From JABGQS01 sp963666505 (lineage in GTDB: Bacteria > Bacillota > Clostridia > Christensenellales > SZUA-584), in NCBI GenBank assembly GCA_963666505.2, contig CAXXXL010000001.1, forward strand, positions 558,001-622,000: a stretch of 64,000 bases of DNA. Reading direction: 5' to 3'. Shown here piece after piece: positions 52,137 through 59,897 of the stretch; positions within the stretch are counted from its first letter, which is position 1; each line of letters starts with the position of its first letter. The notes under the pieces were generated by a model. The model saw nothing but the letters and a program-made list of their open reading frames with translations. It was not told the DNA's origin and ran no database searches. The translations under genes were made by a program, and so were the position numbers.

Positions 52137-55001
52137 ATGATAAACAAATTCACAACATCTGCTGGAACGCAAACTCATACGATATGTGTCGATATGCACT
52201 GCCACTCTTCCTACAGCGACGGAGTGCTGTCTCCTGCCCAGATAGCGAAGAACCTATCCGAAGCCGGAGCAAAGTTTGCAGCACTGACAGATCATAATAC
52301 TCTTGCAGGTCAAAAGGAGTTCAGCAGTGAACTTGAAAAATACGATATAGGGTATATTTCTGGAGTGGAGATAACGACAAAGCATAACGATTATGTGCTG
52401 CATATGCTGGCGTATGGCTTCGACCCGGAAAGCCCGGAGCTTGGAACTCTTTTCGAAAAAAAGGTGAATACAACTGCTGAAGAGTTTATGGAGCTAAAGG
52501 TATATCTGACTTCATCCGAGATCATTTCACTGATACACAGGGCAGGGGGGGTTGCCATCCTTGCCCACCCGCATCTTACTGAGCCGGATTTTGAAAGAAT
52601 GCTTGTGCTTGTCGATGAGCTTAAAAAGAAGCAGATCGACGGTATAGAGGCGATTTACGGGCAAAACACTGATGAGCTCAACCAAAAACTCGTTAAGGCA
52701 GCACTTCAAAGAGACCTTGTCCCGACTGCAGGAACTGACTATCACGACCCTGCAGAGCAAAAGCCCGGGATGGTTATAGATATGGAGCACTGGAAAGCAT
52801 TCAGGGATGCTTTGATAAAGACACCTTTGGCAAAAGAAGCAGCATCCCTGCGCCCCGAGCCAAAGAAAAAAAAGAACAGATGGTTTTCATTTGCAATAAA
52901 TATATTTCTGCCTGCATTTTTATCACTGGTTCTGTTTACAGGAGCCCTGTTTATATTCCTGCTGCCTTATTTTGAGAGCACTTTGATGGACAAAAAACGT
53001 GAGGAAATTAGACAACTTACCCAGGTTGCTTGGGGTGTGCTCAACGAAGCTTACGAAGAAGAACAGAGCGGCCAGATGACGCTTGAACAAGCGCAGGATC
53101 TTGCTAAAGAACGTATTTCGGCCCTGCGTTACGGCGTCGATAACAAAGATTATTTTTGGCTGCAGGATACAACTCCACGAATACTGATGCACCCGTACAG
53201 GACTGATCTTAACAATCATGATGTGACGGATTTCAAAGATGAGCAGGGCACAAGGATATTTGTTGAATTCTCTAACCTTGCCTTGGAAAAGGGCGAAGGT
53301 TATGTCAACTATATATGGCAGTGGATGGACGACCCGGACAGATTAGAGCCAAAGGAATCGTACATTCGGTATTTCAAACCATGGGGATGGGTGATAGGAA
53401 CGGGTGTTTATACAAGCGATGTTCATGCAGAGATACTAAAGCTGCAGCGCTATATAGTGATAATATCTTCGGCTGTAATAGGAGTAGTCCTGCTTCTGCT
53501 GGTTTACATGATAAGGCAGGGTCTTCTGCTCGAAAAATCGAAGAGGGAAGCTTCGAGACTGCTAAAAGAATCGACGCAGCGATATAAGGCGCTTAGCGAA
53601 GCGGCAACGGAAGGCGCATTGTTCGTATCGGGCGGTCGCTGCAGGTATGCTAATGCGGTAATGTATGAGCTGCTCGGATGCAACTCGAACAGGATAGATC
53701 TGCTGTACTTAAACGACGTTTTCCCGGAAGTCAAAGAAAACAAGGAGTGGCTGGCTTACGTGTCCGAAGGGGTAGGCAGCGACGGAACAGATATAATAAA
53801 AGGCGTTATTAGACGTTGCAGCGGAGACCTGTTGAGCTGTGAGTTAACGGTGAAAAAATCTGCAGGAGAACAGGATTCAGGCATGATGATACTTATTAAA
53901 CGTTCTGAAGACGTCGGCAGGCATACAGGAACGCAGGCAGCGCTTGGCAGGCTGCTTAATATACCGGGAAGCATTGCTATTGATCTTGCGGATTCTATAA
54001 AAAAGGCTTCCAAAGCGAGTGAAGTCGTTGTTATATGTAAAAAAACTTCAGGGACAGTGGCATCGCTGCTGGAAAACGGGACTTCTTCCATAGCTATAGC
54101 CCATATGATTTCAACAATAACGGATTTGGCGACACAGAGGTTTATTGAACTGGGCATCGATGAGATAGGCACTGCACCCGCTCCGTTTGCTTTCTTGGCG
54201 CTTGGAAGCCAGGGAAGGCAGGCTCAGACACTGCTAAGCGACCAGGACAATGCACTTATATATCTGCCGGATAGTGAGAAAGATGAAGAAACGGTACGGG
54301 ACTATTTTTTAAAGCTGGCATCGATAGTCTGTGATAACCTCGAGCTTGCCGGCTATCCCAAATGCGAAGGCGGCATGACTGCAAGCAACCCCAAATGGTG
54401 CAAGCCGCTAAAGGTGTGGAAATCATATTTTAAAAAGTGGATAAAGGAAACCGAGCCGCAGCAAATAGTAGAGTTCAGCATCATGTTTGATTACAGGACG
54501 GTATACGGAGATAATGAGCTTTCTGCTGAGCTGAGGGATTATATCTTTTCAGAAATAAACGGTGAAAAATACTTTTCCAAGCAAGTTGCGCAGAACGCCG
54601 TGACTTTCAAAACACCGCTGCGTTTGTTCGGAAATATAAAGTCTTCAAGCGGGGCAGGGATTGACGTAAAAACTCCTGCAATTGCAATTATCTGCTTTTC
54701 CAGACTTTATTCGATAAGGCACTCTGTCAGTGAATCTAATACGCTTCTTCAGCTCGATAGAATTAAAAGCCTTGGTATCATTTCGGACGCCAGGCACAGA
54801 GACACAGTTACAGCCTATGAGATGCTACTTAGGCTGCGTCTGTGGAACCAGGTGCTGGAAACACAGCACAACGAGCGGCTTGATAATTATATCGACCCGG
54901 ACAGGCTCGGCAGCATGGAAAAGGTTTTGCTGAGGGAAAGCTTCAAAGAAATCGACGAACTGCAGAGCATGATCGAACGGGATTTCCTTAGTCTGGTTTA
55001 A
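52137..55001 (+). CDS. PHP phosphoesterase - Cache sensor - PAS - DUF294 nucleotidyltransferase fusion
   Basis: A 954-residue protein with an unusual domain order. Residues 17-205 are a PHP domain: DMHCHSSYSDG (His21, His23), TDHNTL, AHPHL and TDYHDP provide metal ligands. A Lys-rich stretch and a membrane helix (about 250-272) lead to an extracytoplasmic single Cache-type domain (DNKDYFWLQDTTPRILMHPY, GWVIGTGVYTSDV), then a second helix (about 438-460). A PAS-like region (about 475-590) follows, then a DUF294-type nucleotidyltransferase (LALGSQGRQAQTLLSDQDNALIY, with the GS...DxD motif) and its C-terminal helical domain. It looks like a membrane receptor with enzymatic outputs at both ends. 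The substrates are unknown. Confidence 0.85.
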   Translation: MINKFTTSAGTQTHTICVDMHCHSSYSDGVLSPAQIAKNLSEAGAKFAALTDHNTLAGQKEFSSELEKYDIGYISGVEITTKHNDYVLHMLAYGFDPESPELGTLFEKKVNTTAEEFMELKVYLTSSEIISLIHRAGGVAILAHPHLTEPDFERMLVLVDELKKKQIDGIEAIYGQNTDELNQKLVKAALQRDLVPTAGTDYHDPAEQKPGMVIDMEHWKAFRDALIKTPLAKEAASLRPEPKKKKNRWFSFAINIFLPAFLSLVLFTGALFIFLLPYFESTLMDKKREEIRQLTQVAWGVLNEAYEEEQSGQMTLEQAQDLAKERISALRYGVDNKDYFWLQDTTPRILMHPYRTDLNNHDVTDFKDEQGTRIFVEFSNLALEKGEGYVNYIWQWMDDPDRLEPKESYIRYFKPWGWVIGTGVYTSDVHAEILKLQRYIVIISSAVIGVVLLLLVYMIRQGLLLEKSKREASRLLKESTQRYKALSEAATEGALFVSGGRCRYANAVMYELLGCNSNRIDLLYLNDVFPEVKENKEWLAYVSEGVGSDGTDIIKGVIRRCSGDLLSCELTVKKSAGEQDSGMMILIKRSEDVGRHTGTQAALGRLLNIPGSIAIDLADSIKKASKASEVVVICKKTSGTVASLLENGTSSIAIAHMISTITDLATQRFIELGIDEIGTAPAPFAFLALGSQGRQAQTLLSDQDNALIYLPDSEKDEETVRDYFLKLASIVCDNLELAGYPKCEGGMTASNPKWCKPLKVWKSYFKKWIKETEPQQIVEFSIMFDYRTVYGDNELSAELRDYIFSEINGEKYFSKQVAQNAVTFKTPLRLFGNIKSSSGAGIDVKTPAIAIICFSRLYSIRHSVSESNTLLQLDRIKSLGIISDARHRDTVTAYEMLLRLRLWNQVLETQHNERLDNYIDPDRLGSMEKVLLRESFKEIDELQSMIERDFLSLV

Positions 55002-55111
55002 CAAAGAATTTTAATGAGCTATGCATAATTAATTTTGCAGAATAAAGGAATATAAATATCAACATGAAAAAGGGCACTTCAATTCTATTACTTTGAGCTG
55101 CATTTAAAAAT

Positions 55112-55146
55112 AAAAAAGCCCGAGCAACTCTTTGCTAAAGGCTTTC
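55112..55146 (-). terminator. Terminator of the tRNA remnant (minus strand)
   Basis: Arms AAAGCC (55115-55120) and GGCTTT (55140-55145), with a nested AGCAA/TTGCT stem. The T-run occurs on the minus strand (gggctttttta), so it terminates leftward transcripts such as a tRNA gene whose 3' end survives at 55159. Confidence 0.65.
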
Positions 55147-55158
55147 TCAGACTTTAGG

Positions 55159-55203
55159 TGGAGCCGCTAAACGGATTTGAACCGTTGACCTCATCCTTAC
55201 CAT
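55159..55203 (-). other. tRNA 3'-half remnant (attachment-site-like)
   Basis: Read on the minus strand, this is an anticodon-loop sequence ATGGTAAGG, a variable region, a T arm (AACGG-TTCAAAT-CCGTT), and a discriminator-CCA-like AGCGGCTCCA. The anticodon GGT would be tRNA-Thr. The 5' half is missing: the matching acceptor strand and D arm are absent. A 3'-half beginning in the anticodon loop is the usual product of integrase-mediated recombination at a tRNA. Confidence 0.65.
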
Positions 55204-55265
55204 ATAGGTGGTCAAACGTTAAAACCCCTTTGTTTACTGGCCTTTTTCGAGGTCTGATTTGAGAG

Positions 55266-55288
55266 TACCCCCATTTGTACCCCCATTT
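55266..55288. repeat. 11-bp tandem repeat next to the tRNA remnant
   Basis: TACCCCCATTT occurs at 55266-55276 and again at 55278-55288, separated by one G. Short direct repeats beside a tRNA crossover site resemble integrase arm-binding sites. The rest of 55002-55330 holds no gene. Confidence 0.6.
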
Positions 55289-55330
55289 AATTAAATAATA
55301 TATGGAATTAGAGAGAAATTATGATGAATA

Positions 55331-55651
55331 TTATTTGTCTTTTTTTACTCGCCCTTTCGTATTTAGAAAAATGATCCCTATTACTATTGTAACTGCAAGA
55401 ACACCGAAGCCAATGTATGTTACAATATCCTTATATCCGCCAATAATAATAGTGGTAACTGCCATAATAACGAATATAACAGCGAGAACAAATATAAAAT
55501 TACCAACAAGTCGAGTAAGCTTATCTATATCGTATGTTTCTTTTTTTTCTTTATTGGCTGTATTGTACCCGGAGATGAGCCATGTTGTTTTCTTATACTT
55601 TACGAACCACCCAATAATAAACAAAAGTGCTGCTGGTATTAAATATATCAT
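55331..55651 (-). CDS. DUF3784-family small membrane protein
   Basis: A 106-residue protein with an N-terminal membrane helix, the DUF3784 motif WLISGYNTANKEKKETYDIDKL, and two further hydrophobic segments ending in a basic tail. The family is widespread in Bacillota and has no established function. It lies alone between two tRNA-like remnants, which suggests it is cargo of a decayed integrative element. A reasonable ribosome site (gaagggg) precedes ATG 55651. Confidence 0.78.
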   Translation of the reverse strand: MIYLIPAALLFIIGWFVKYKKTTWLISGYNTANKEKKETYDIDKLTRLVGNFIFVLAVIFVIMAVTTIIIGGYKDIVTYIGFGVLAVTIVIGIIFLNTKGRVKKDK

Positions 55652-55879
55652 TAATTCCCCTTCCTTGGTTAAAAGCGAATTCTATCTAAAGTAGCTTACG
55701 TGTGATAATCTATATTTATATTATAAATGTTATCAATCTATTTACAATACCCCTGTCGCCTGTTGTGCGTGGTTCTCTCAAGGTTTTGATGGGGGAGTGG
55801 AAATATTCCATTGATCGTAATTATTATTTTAGATTGGCACTTTCAATTTGTACAATTCTGTGGGCAAGGTCAAGTCTTT

Positions 55880-56668
55880 CTATTCTTTTTTCTTATTTAA
55901 CTTGATTTTGCGCAATAATGCTATTAATAGAGCTACTGCCGAAAGGGAAATTGCTCCTACAACAGCCAGTATAATATATAGTACTGTATTGCTGCTGTTG
56001 CTTTTGGGCTGTGCTTCTGCACCAACCGCTTCGGCATTGGCATCCGGCGGCCCAGATTGTCCGTTTTCGTCGTCATTTGCTGCGGCTGCCTTTTCTTGTG
56101 TCGGTGTCAGCATAGGCATTGGCTGAGGTGTAAGCTCCAGCGTCGGTTTGGGAGTAGGAAAAGCTGTTGGCTCGCTTGTCTGCTCTTGTGTTGGCGCAGC
56201 TGTTGGTGTTGGTGTCGGTGCTGAGGTTGGTGCCGGAGTTGGGGTAGGCGCCGGAGTTGGGGTAGGCGGAGTGCTTACAGTAATTGTTACTTCATTGGTT
56301 TCTATAGTTTGCTCCTGCCTGCCTCTTAAACCAGTTACATTAAATTTTACAGAGTATTCGCCCGCAGTACTAAAAGTTTTTGTTACCTTAATATATACTG
56401 TTTCACCAGGATCTATAGAACCGTAAGACCCAATTACATCCCTGCCGAGTATGTTAGAGACAATAATTTCTTCTACCATTAAAGCATCATTATTAATTAT
56501 TTTAATCTCGAATACTACCTTTTCGCCCACATAAAAAGGCTCTGTGTCTTTAATCGAAAGGGTTAATAAAAATTCGATATCATCTGCAAGCGCACCTGGC
56601 AAGAATAACGATAAAAGAACAGCAAAAATAAAGACTGTTGCAATGGTTCTAAAAAGTCTTTTTTTCAT
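55880..56668 (-). CDS. Surface-anchored protein with Pro/Thr-rich linker and C-terminal membrane helix
   Basis: ATG 56668 has GGGAGAA 5 bases upstream; a longer frame is unlikely. The 262-residue protein has a signal peptide (cleavage near ALADD), a beta-rich CARDB-like domain (YVGEKVVFEIKIINND, FSTAGEYSVKFNVTG), a long PTPTPAPTPTP-type linker (about 130-185), an acidic patch, and a C-terminal helix with KIKLNKKKE stop-transfer tail. It should be displayed outside the cell and anchored by the helix; no LPxTG is seen. The function is not known. Confidence 0.8.
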   Translation of the reverse strand: MKKRLFRTIATVFIFAVLLSLFLPGALADDIEFLLTLSIKDTEPFYVGEKVVFEIKIINNDALMVEEIIVSNILGRDVIGSYGSIDPGETVYIKVTKTFSTAGEYSVKFNVTGLRGRQEQTIETNEVTITVSTPPTPTPAPTPTPAPTSAPTPTPTAAPTQEQTSEPTAFPTPKPTLELTPQPMPMLTPTQEKAAAANDDENGQSGPPDANAEAVGAEAQPKSNSSNTVLYIILAVVGAISLSAVALLIALLRKIKLNKKKE

Positions 56669-57034
56669 TTTAATTCTCCCAAATCTGTATTGCGTGTGTT
56701 TTTCGCTAGATGCGGAGCAAAAAGTATGTATTAGAAAGTATCTTAATAATAACATAATTTGGGTGTTTCGTCAAAACAGTGCTGACCTATTCCCAATAAT
56801 GCTACAGTGCTGAAAGTGATGAATTGCAGCATTGGCATCACACTACAAAACTGGTCAAGAATGAAAGTTCTGTTCATGGATAAATCGCTGATAACTTTCT
56901 AGATTCAAACCTTAAAATCAGCAGAGCAACCTATCCTCATTAATCTCTATATGCGTGCAGTACCAACATCACTGTTTATGTTTCATCTCGCCATTAAGCC
57001 GACAAAACAAAAAAGCCCGAAAGCCCCTTTGTTA
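56669..57034. other. Intergenic region upstream of the surface-protein gene
   Basis: No gene is seen. It carries the promoter region of the surface-protein gene. The 3' end (about 57010-57034) is half of a hairpin (aaaagcccgaaagcccc) whose other half lies across the IS1182-type element at 58725-58741. Confidence 0.5.
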
Positions 57035-58718
57035 GAGGGCACTGAAAAATCACTGTTTCCAGACGGGCCAGTGATTTTTTCGTATATTTATGCGTAACAG
57101 AAAAGATATGAATTATAAAAATCTCCGTACTTTTCATGATAAGCCGGATGGGTTGGGCCCAAAAGCTCATCTTTACCCATCAATTTAATGATTCTCTTGA
57201 TATTCACTGCAAAAGCTGTAAAGTAAGCTTGTAATCGCATGGCGGAAAGACCCGTGGATTCAGCTGTTCTGAGACCGTGAGCCTGTTTAAGTTCTCCGTT
57301 CTTCTCCTCAATTCGGTATCGGATTCTTAAACGTTCGTTGAAATATTCGCTCTTCTCAAAATCTAAACGTTCCCGGTTCCGTTGACTTGTGATGGTGACA
57401 CAGTAAGTCTTGGTCTTTGATTGGCCAACTCTACATTTGTCCGCATATGGACACTGTTGACATGTGTTTCTGTTGAAGTCGTAAATGAAATATTTATTAT
57501 CGTATTTGCCCTGACGTTTATGCACCTTCTTGGCCAGCTCTCCCGCTGGACATTGCATCAGTCCTGCATCCTTATTGTATTCAAAACCGTCATTTTTAGG
57601 TTCAGCCGCATTTGCGATAACGGGATTGGATTTTGCAATCAGAGTAATTTTCTCCCCGTCACAATATTTAATGTTATCTATACTTGAATATGCTGTATCG
57701 CCGAGTATTTCCTTGACTTCAATGCCATTGCTTTTTGACTGCTCAAGCAGAGATTTTAGCATATAACCGTCGGATACTTCTCCGCTTGTAACGCCTATGC
57801 CTGTAATCAAACTCTCTTCTGTCATGGCGATATGATTCTTGTATCCAAAGAAGGTAGATGTGGCGCTCTTGTGGCCGAATCTGGCATCCTCATCATGCTT
57901 TGACTGGATTCCCCGGATACGATCGCTTTCTAACAATTCCTTGATATGGGCGTAGAGCTTTTGGATTTTTGGCTGACCACTGCCTAGGATATCTTCGCCA
58001 ATATTCTCGAGAAGCTGTTGCGTATATTTAATCTCTTCTTCCAAATCTGCTGTTTCCAATGGTTTCTCTGGGAATTTCACGGACAGATCATACATGCTCT
58101 TATATATTTCCTTGCGCAGTTGTTTGCTTAGCCCCCGTAATATCTGAGTAGGTGTGGATGGCCTTGCGGAAGCTTTGGTATGGGTAGAATCCACGATTAT
58201 TGCCGTGGATTTGATCAGCCCTTTTTGTATCGCCTGGGTGATCGTCTCTTTAAGCATTTCCTCCAGTATATCTTCTGTGATCCTCGTTTTACGGAATTTT
58301 GTCAGCAGGCTTGAGTCAATCATGCCATCTTCCGGGTCTAAATCCAGAAAGTATTTGTATGCCATATTGACTGCCGCATTTTGTATCAATGCCTCATCCG
58401 ACAAATCATACAGCCTTTTCAAAAATAGCAGTTTGAACATCATCTCCGGCTCCTTTGCCGGACGCCCGTAGTGTTCACAGTAGCTTTCCCTCAACATCGG
58501 GTTTACAAAGCTGAAGTCTATGTTATCTTTGATCTTTCGCAGTAAATGGTTTTTGGGTACAATGATATTATACAATCCACGATATAGTGATAGCTTGATC
58601 TGAACTTCATTCCTGAGCATTTTATCACATCCTTGCTTCCTGTTTATATGCATAATTATACCATAAATATGATAAAAAGTCCTTTCGTTATTCACAATTG
58701 GACTTTTTCAGTGCCCTC
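57035..58718 (-). mobile_element. IS1182-family insertion sequence with 6-bp target duplication
   Basis: A 1,684-bp element with inverted ends GAGGGCACTGAAAAA at 57035 and its complement ending at 58718. The direct repeat TTGTTA flanks it at 57029-57034 and 58719-58724. The transposase frame is intact. Removing the element restores a terminator-like inverted repeat downstream of the second tRNA remnant. Confidence 0.88.
57088..58620 (-). CDS. IS1182-family transposase
   Basis: ATG 58620 is preferred, with aggatgtga upstream, giving 510 residues; longer in-frame starts exist. The N-terminal region has the DUF772 pattern (YCEHYGRPAKEPEMMFKLL, DSSLLTKFRKTRI). The DDE-type core has IIVDSTHTKA, LGDTAYSS and a Cys-rich CQQCPYADKCRVG, and the C-terminus has RIRYRIEEKNGELKQAHGLRTAE with the catalytic Glu. 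It appears full length and probably active. Confidence 0.92.
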   Translation of the reverse strand: MLRNEVQIKLSLYRGLYNIIVPKNHLLRKIKDNIDFSFVNPMLRESYCEHYGRPAKEPEMMFKLLFLKRLYDLSDEALIQNAAVNMAYKYFLDLDPEDGMIDSSLLTKFRKTRITEDILEEMLKETITQAIQKGLIKSTAIIVDSTHTKASARPSTPTQILRGLSKQLRKEIYKSMYDLSVKFPEKPLETADLEEEIKYTQQLLENIGEDILGSGQPKIQKLYAHIKELLESDRIRGIQSKHDEDARFGHKSATSTFFGYKNHIAMTEESLITGIGVTSGEVSDGYMLKSLLEQSKSNGIEVKEILGDTAYSSIDNIKYCDGEKITLIAKSNPVIANAAEPKNDGFEYNKDAGLMQCPAGELAKKVHKRQGKYDNKYFIYDFNRNTCQQCPYADKCRVGQSKTKTYCVTITSQRNRERLDFEKSEYFNERLRIRYRIEEKNGELKQAHGLRTAESTGLSAMRLQAYFTAFAVNIKRIIKLMGKDELLGPTHPAYHEKYGDFYNSYLFCYA

Positions 58719-58744
58719 TTGTTAAAGGCTTTTCAGGCTTTTCT

Positions 58745-58794
58745 TGGAGCCACTAATCAGATTTGAACTGATGACCCCATCCTTACCATGGATA
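58745..58794 (-). other. Second tRNA 3'-half remnant
   Basis: On the minus strand: anticodon arm TATCC-ATGGTAA-GGATG, then a T arm ATCAG-TTCAAAT-CTGAT and AGTGGCTCCA. The same GGT anticodon loop occurs as in the remnant at 55159, and the two copies are clearly related but diverged. The acceptor and D-arm strands upstream do not pair, so it is not a functional tRNA. Confidence 0.6.
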
Positions 58795-59338
58795 AGCAAA
58801 TTGCTAAAAAACGCCTTTAAAATGGGGAATTTAGGCCTTTCATCAATCGAAACCGACAATAAAACCGACTTATTATTAAGCATAATCTAATAGCAAAAGT
58901 GATAAATTAAAACGAATTAGCAAGAAGGGGTCTCTAAGCTTTCAATAGAATTTGATTAATTCATCTATTTTTAAATACAGGAGCTCAAAAACTAGTTAAA
59001 CACTCTAATCTCTAGAGGGATTGTTGATAGCCTATTTCAGATACTATAATATGAGGTTTGCATTTTCTTTCTAGGGTTAGTATTGGTTTTTCTTGTGCAA
59101 CTATAAGTATATAACTCGTTCATGAATACGTTCAAAGGATATGCTGCGACTTAACAATTCTTGGACAGCTTAATCTTAATTAACACTTTATCTGAAGTCG
59201 ACGAAAACCTCATTGCTGAAAGGCTCTTTGCCAGGAATTTGATAGTTTATCCGCCAAAACGAATCACAATTTGAAACCTCAATATCAAGCATTCTGCATA
59301 AAATTTCAATATTTGAAATAAGCGTAGAGCATATGGAA
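58795..59338. other. 544-base non-coding stretch
   Basis: AT-rich sequence with no gene of note on either strand. It separates the second tRNA remnant from the nested insertion-sequence cluster. Confidence 0.5.
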
Positions 59339-59385
59339 TGCCCCCCGAAAGTTGTACCAACTCCAAAGTTAGTATAGAATAATAC
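59339..59385 (+). mobile_element. Solo end of the IS3 element seen at 40505-41783
   Basis: TGCCCCCCGAAAGTTGTACC and the following bases to AGTATAGAATAA match the inverted right end of the IS3 at 41783 with only about two differences over ~45 bases. The rest of the element is not next to it; the IS1595 sequence starts at once, so this copy was split by that insertion. Confidence 0.8.
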
Positions 59386-59832
59386 GGCTATTAAGATGAG
59401 TCATCAGTGACAAGTCCATAAAAACGGTCAATACAGGGTATAGAATGTTGTCATAGTAACGGAAAAGGTGGAAAAAAGCTATGGCAACGAAAAACGAGTA
59501 GGGTTAGAGGACATACAAAGGCGATTTGATACAGAATATGCTTGCAGAGACTATCTGTTTAAGCTGCGATGGCCGGACGGATTTATATGCCCCGTCTGCG
59601 GTTGCCGCGAGCATTATCATATTACGACGCGGCATAAATACGCGTGTAAAAGTTGTCGATATCAGGCATCTGTGACAGCCGGTACTGTGATGGACAGGAG
59701 TCATTTAAGCCTGAGAACATGGATTTGGGCGATATACTTAGTGTCTCGCGATAAGCGTGGGTATTCGGCCATGCAGCTATCTCGGGTACTGAATCTGCCG
59801 TACAATACAGCATGGTTTTTGCTCCATCGTAT
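59386..59832 (+). mobile_element. IS1595-family element, 5' part
   Basis: The left boundary (GGCTATTAAGATGAG at about 59386) is inferred from the end of IS3 homology. The transposase gene inside is cut at 59832, where an IS21-type end begins. The remaining part must lie beyond the window. Confidence 0.6.
59468..59832 (+). pseudogene. IS1595-family transposase, N-terminal fragment
   Basis: About 121 residues: EDIQRRFDTEYACRDYLFKLRWPDGF, the zinc-ribbon pairs CPVCGC and CKSCRY, AGTVMDRSHLSLRTWIWAIYL, then the helix-turn-helix MQLSRVLNLPYNTAWFLLHRI. Homology stops abruptly after HRI and the reading frame continues into foreign sequence. The catalytic DDE core is missing, so it is inactive as it stands. 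Confidence 0.85.
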
Positions 59833-59897
59833 TGTAACTGGTAAACTAAAATGGATGGTTTGGGGGTGCGGATGTTTTTTTGAACTAGTTAAACAGC

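Noticed and set aside
55159..55240. Complete tRNA gene
   Set aside because: T arm and anticodon loop are present on the minus strand, but the 5' acceptor strand and D arm are missing, so only a 3'-half remnant is reported.
56140..56270. CRISPR-like or tandem-repeat array
   Set aside because: The repetitive bases encode the TPTPAP linker of the surface protein; there are no regular spacers.
58745..58830. Complete tRNA gene at the second remnant
   Set aside because: The anticodon stem pairs, but the acceptor 5' strand does not match the 3' strand and the D arm is degenerate.
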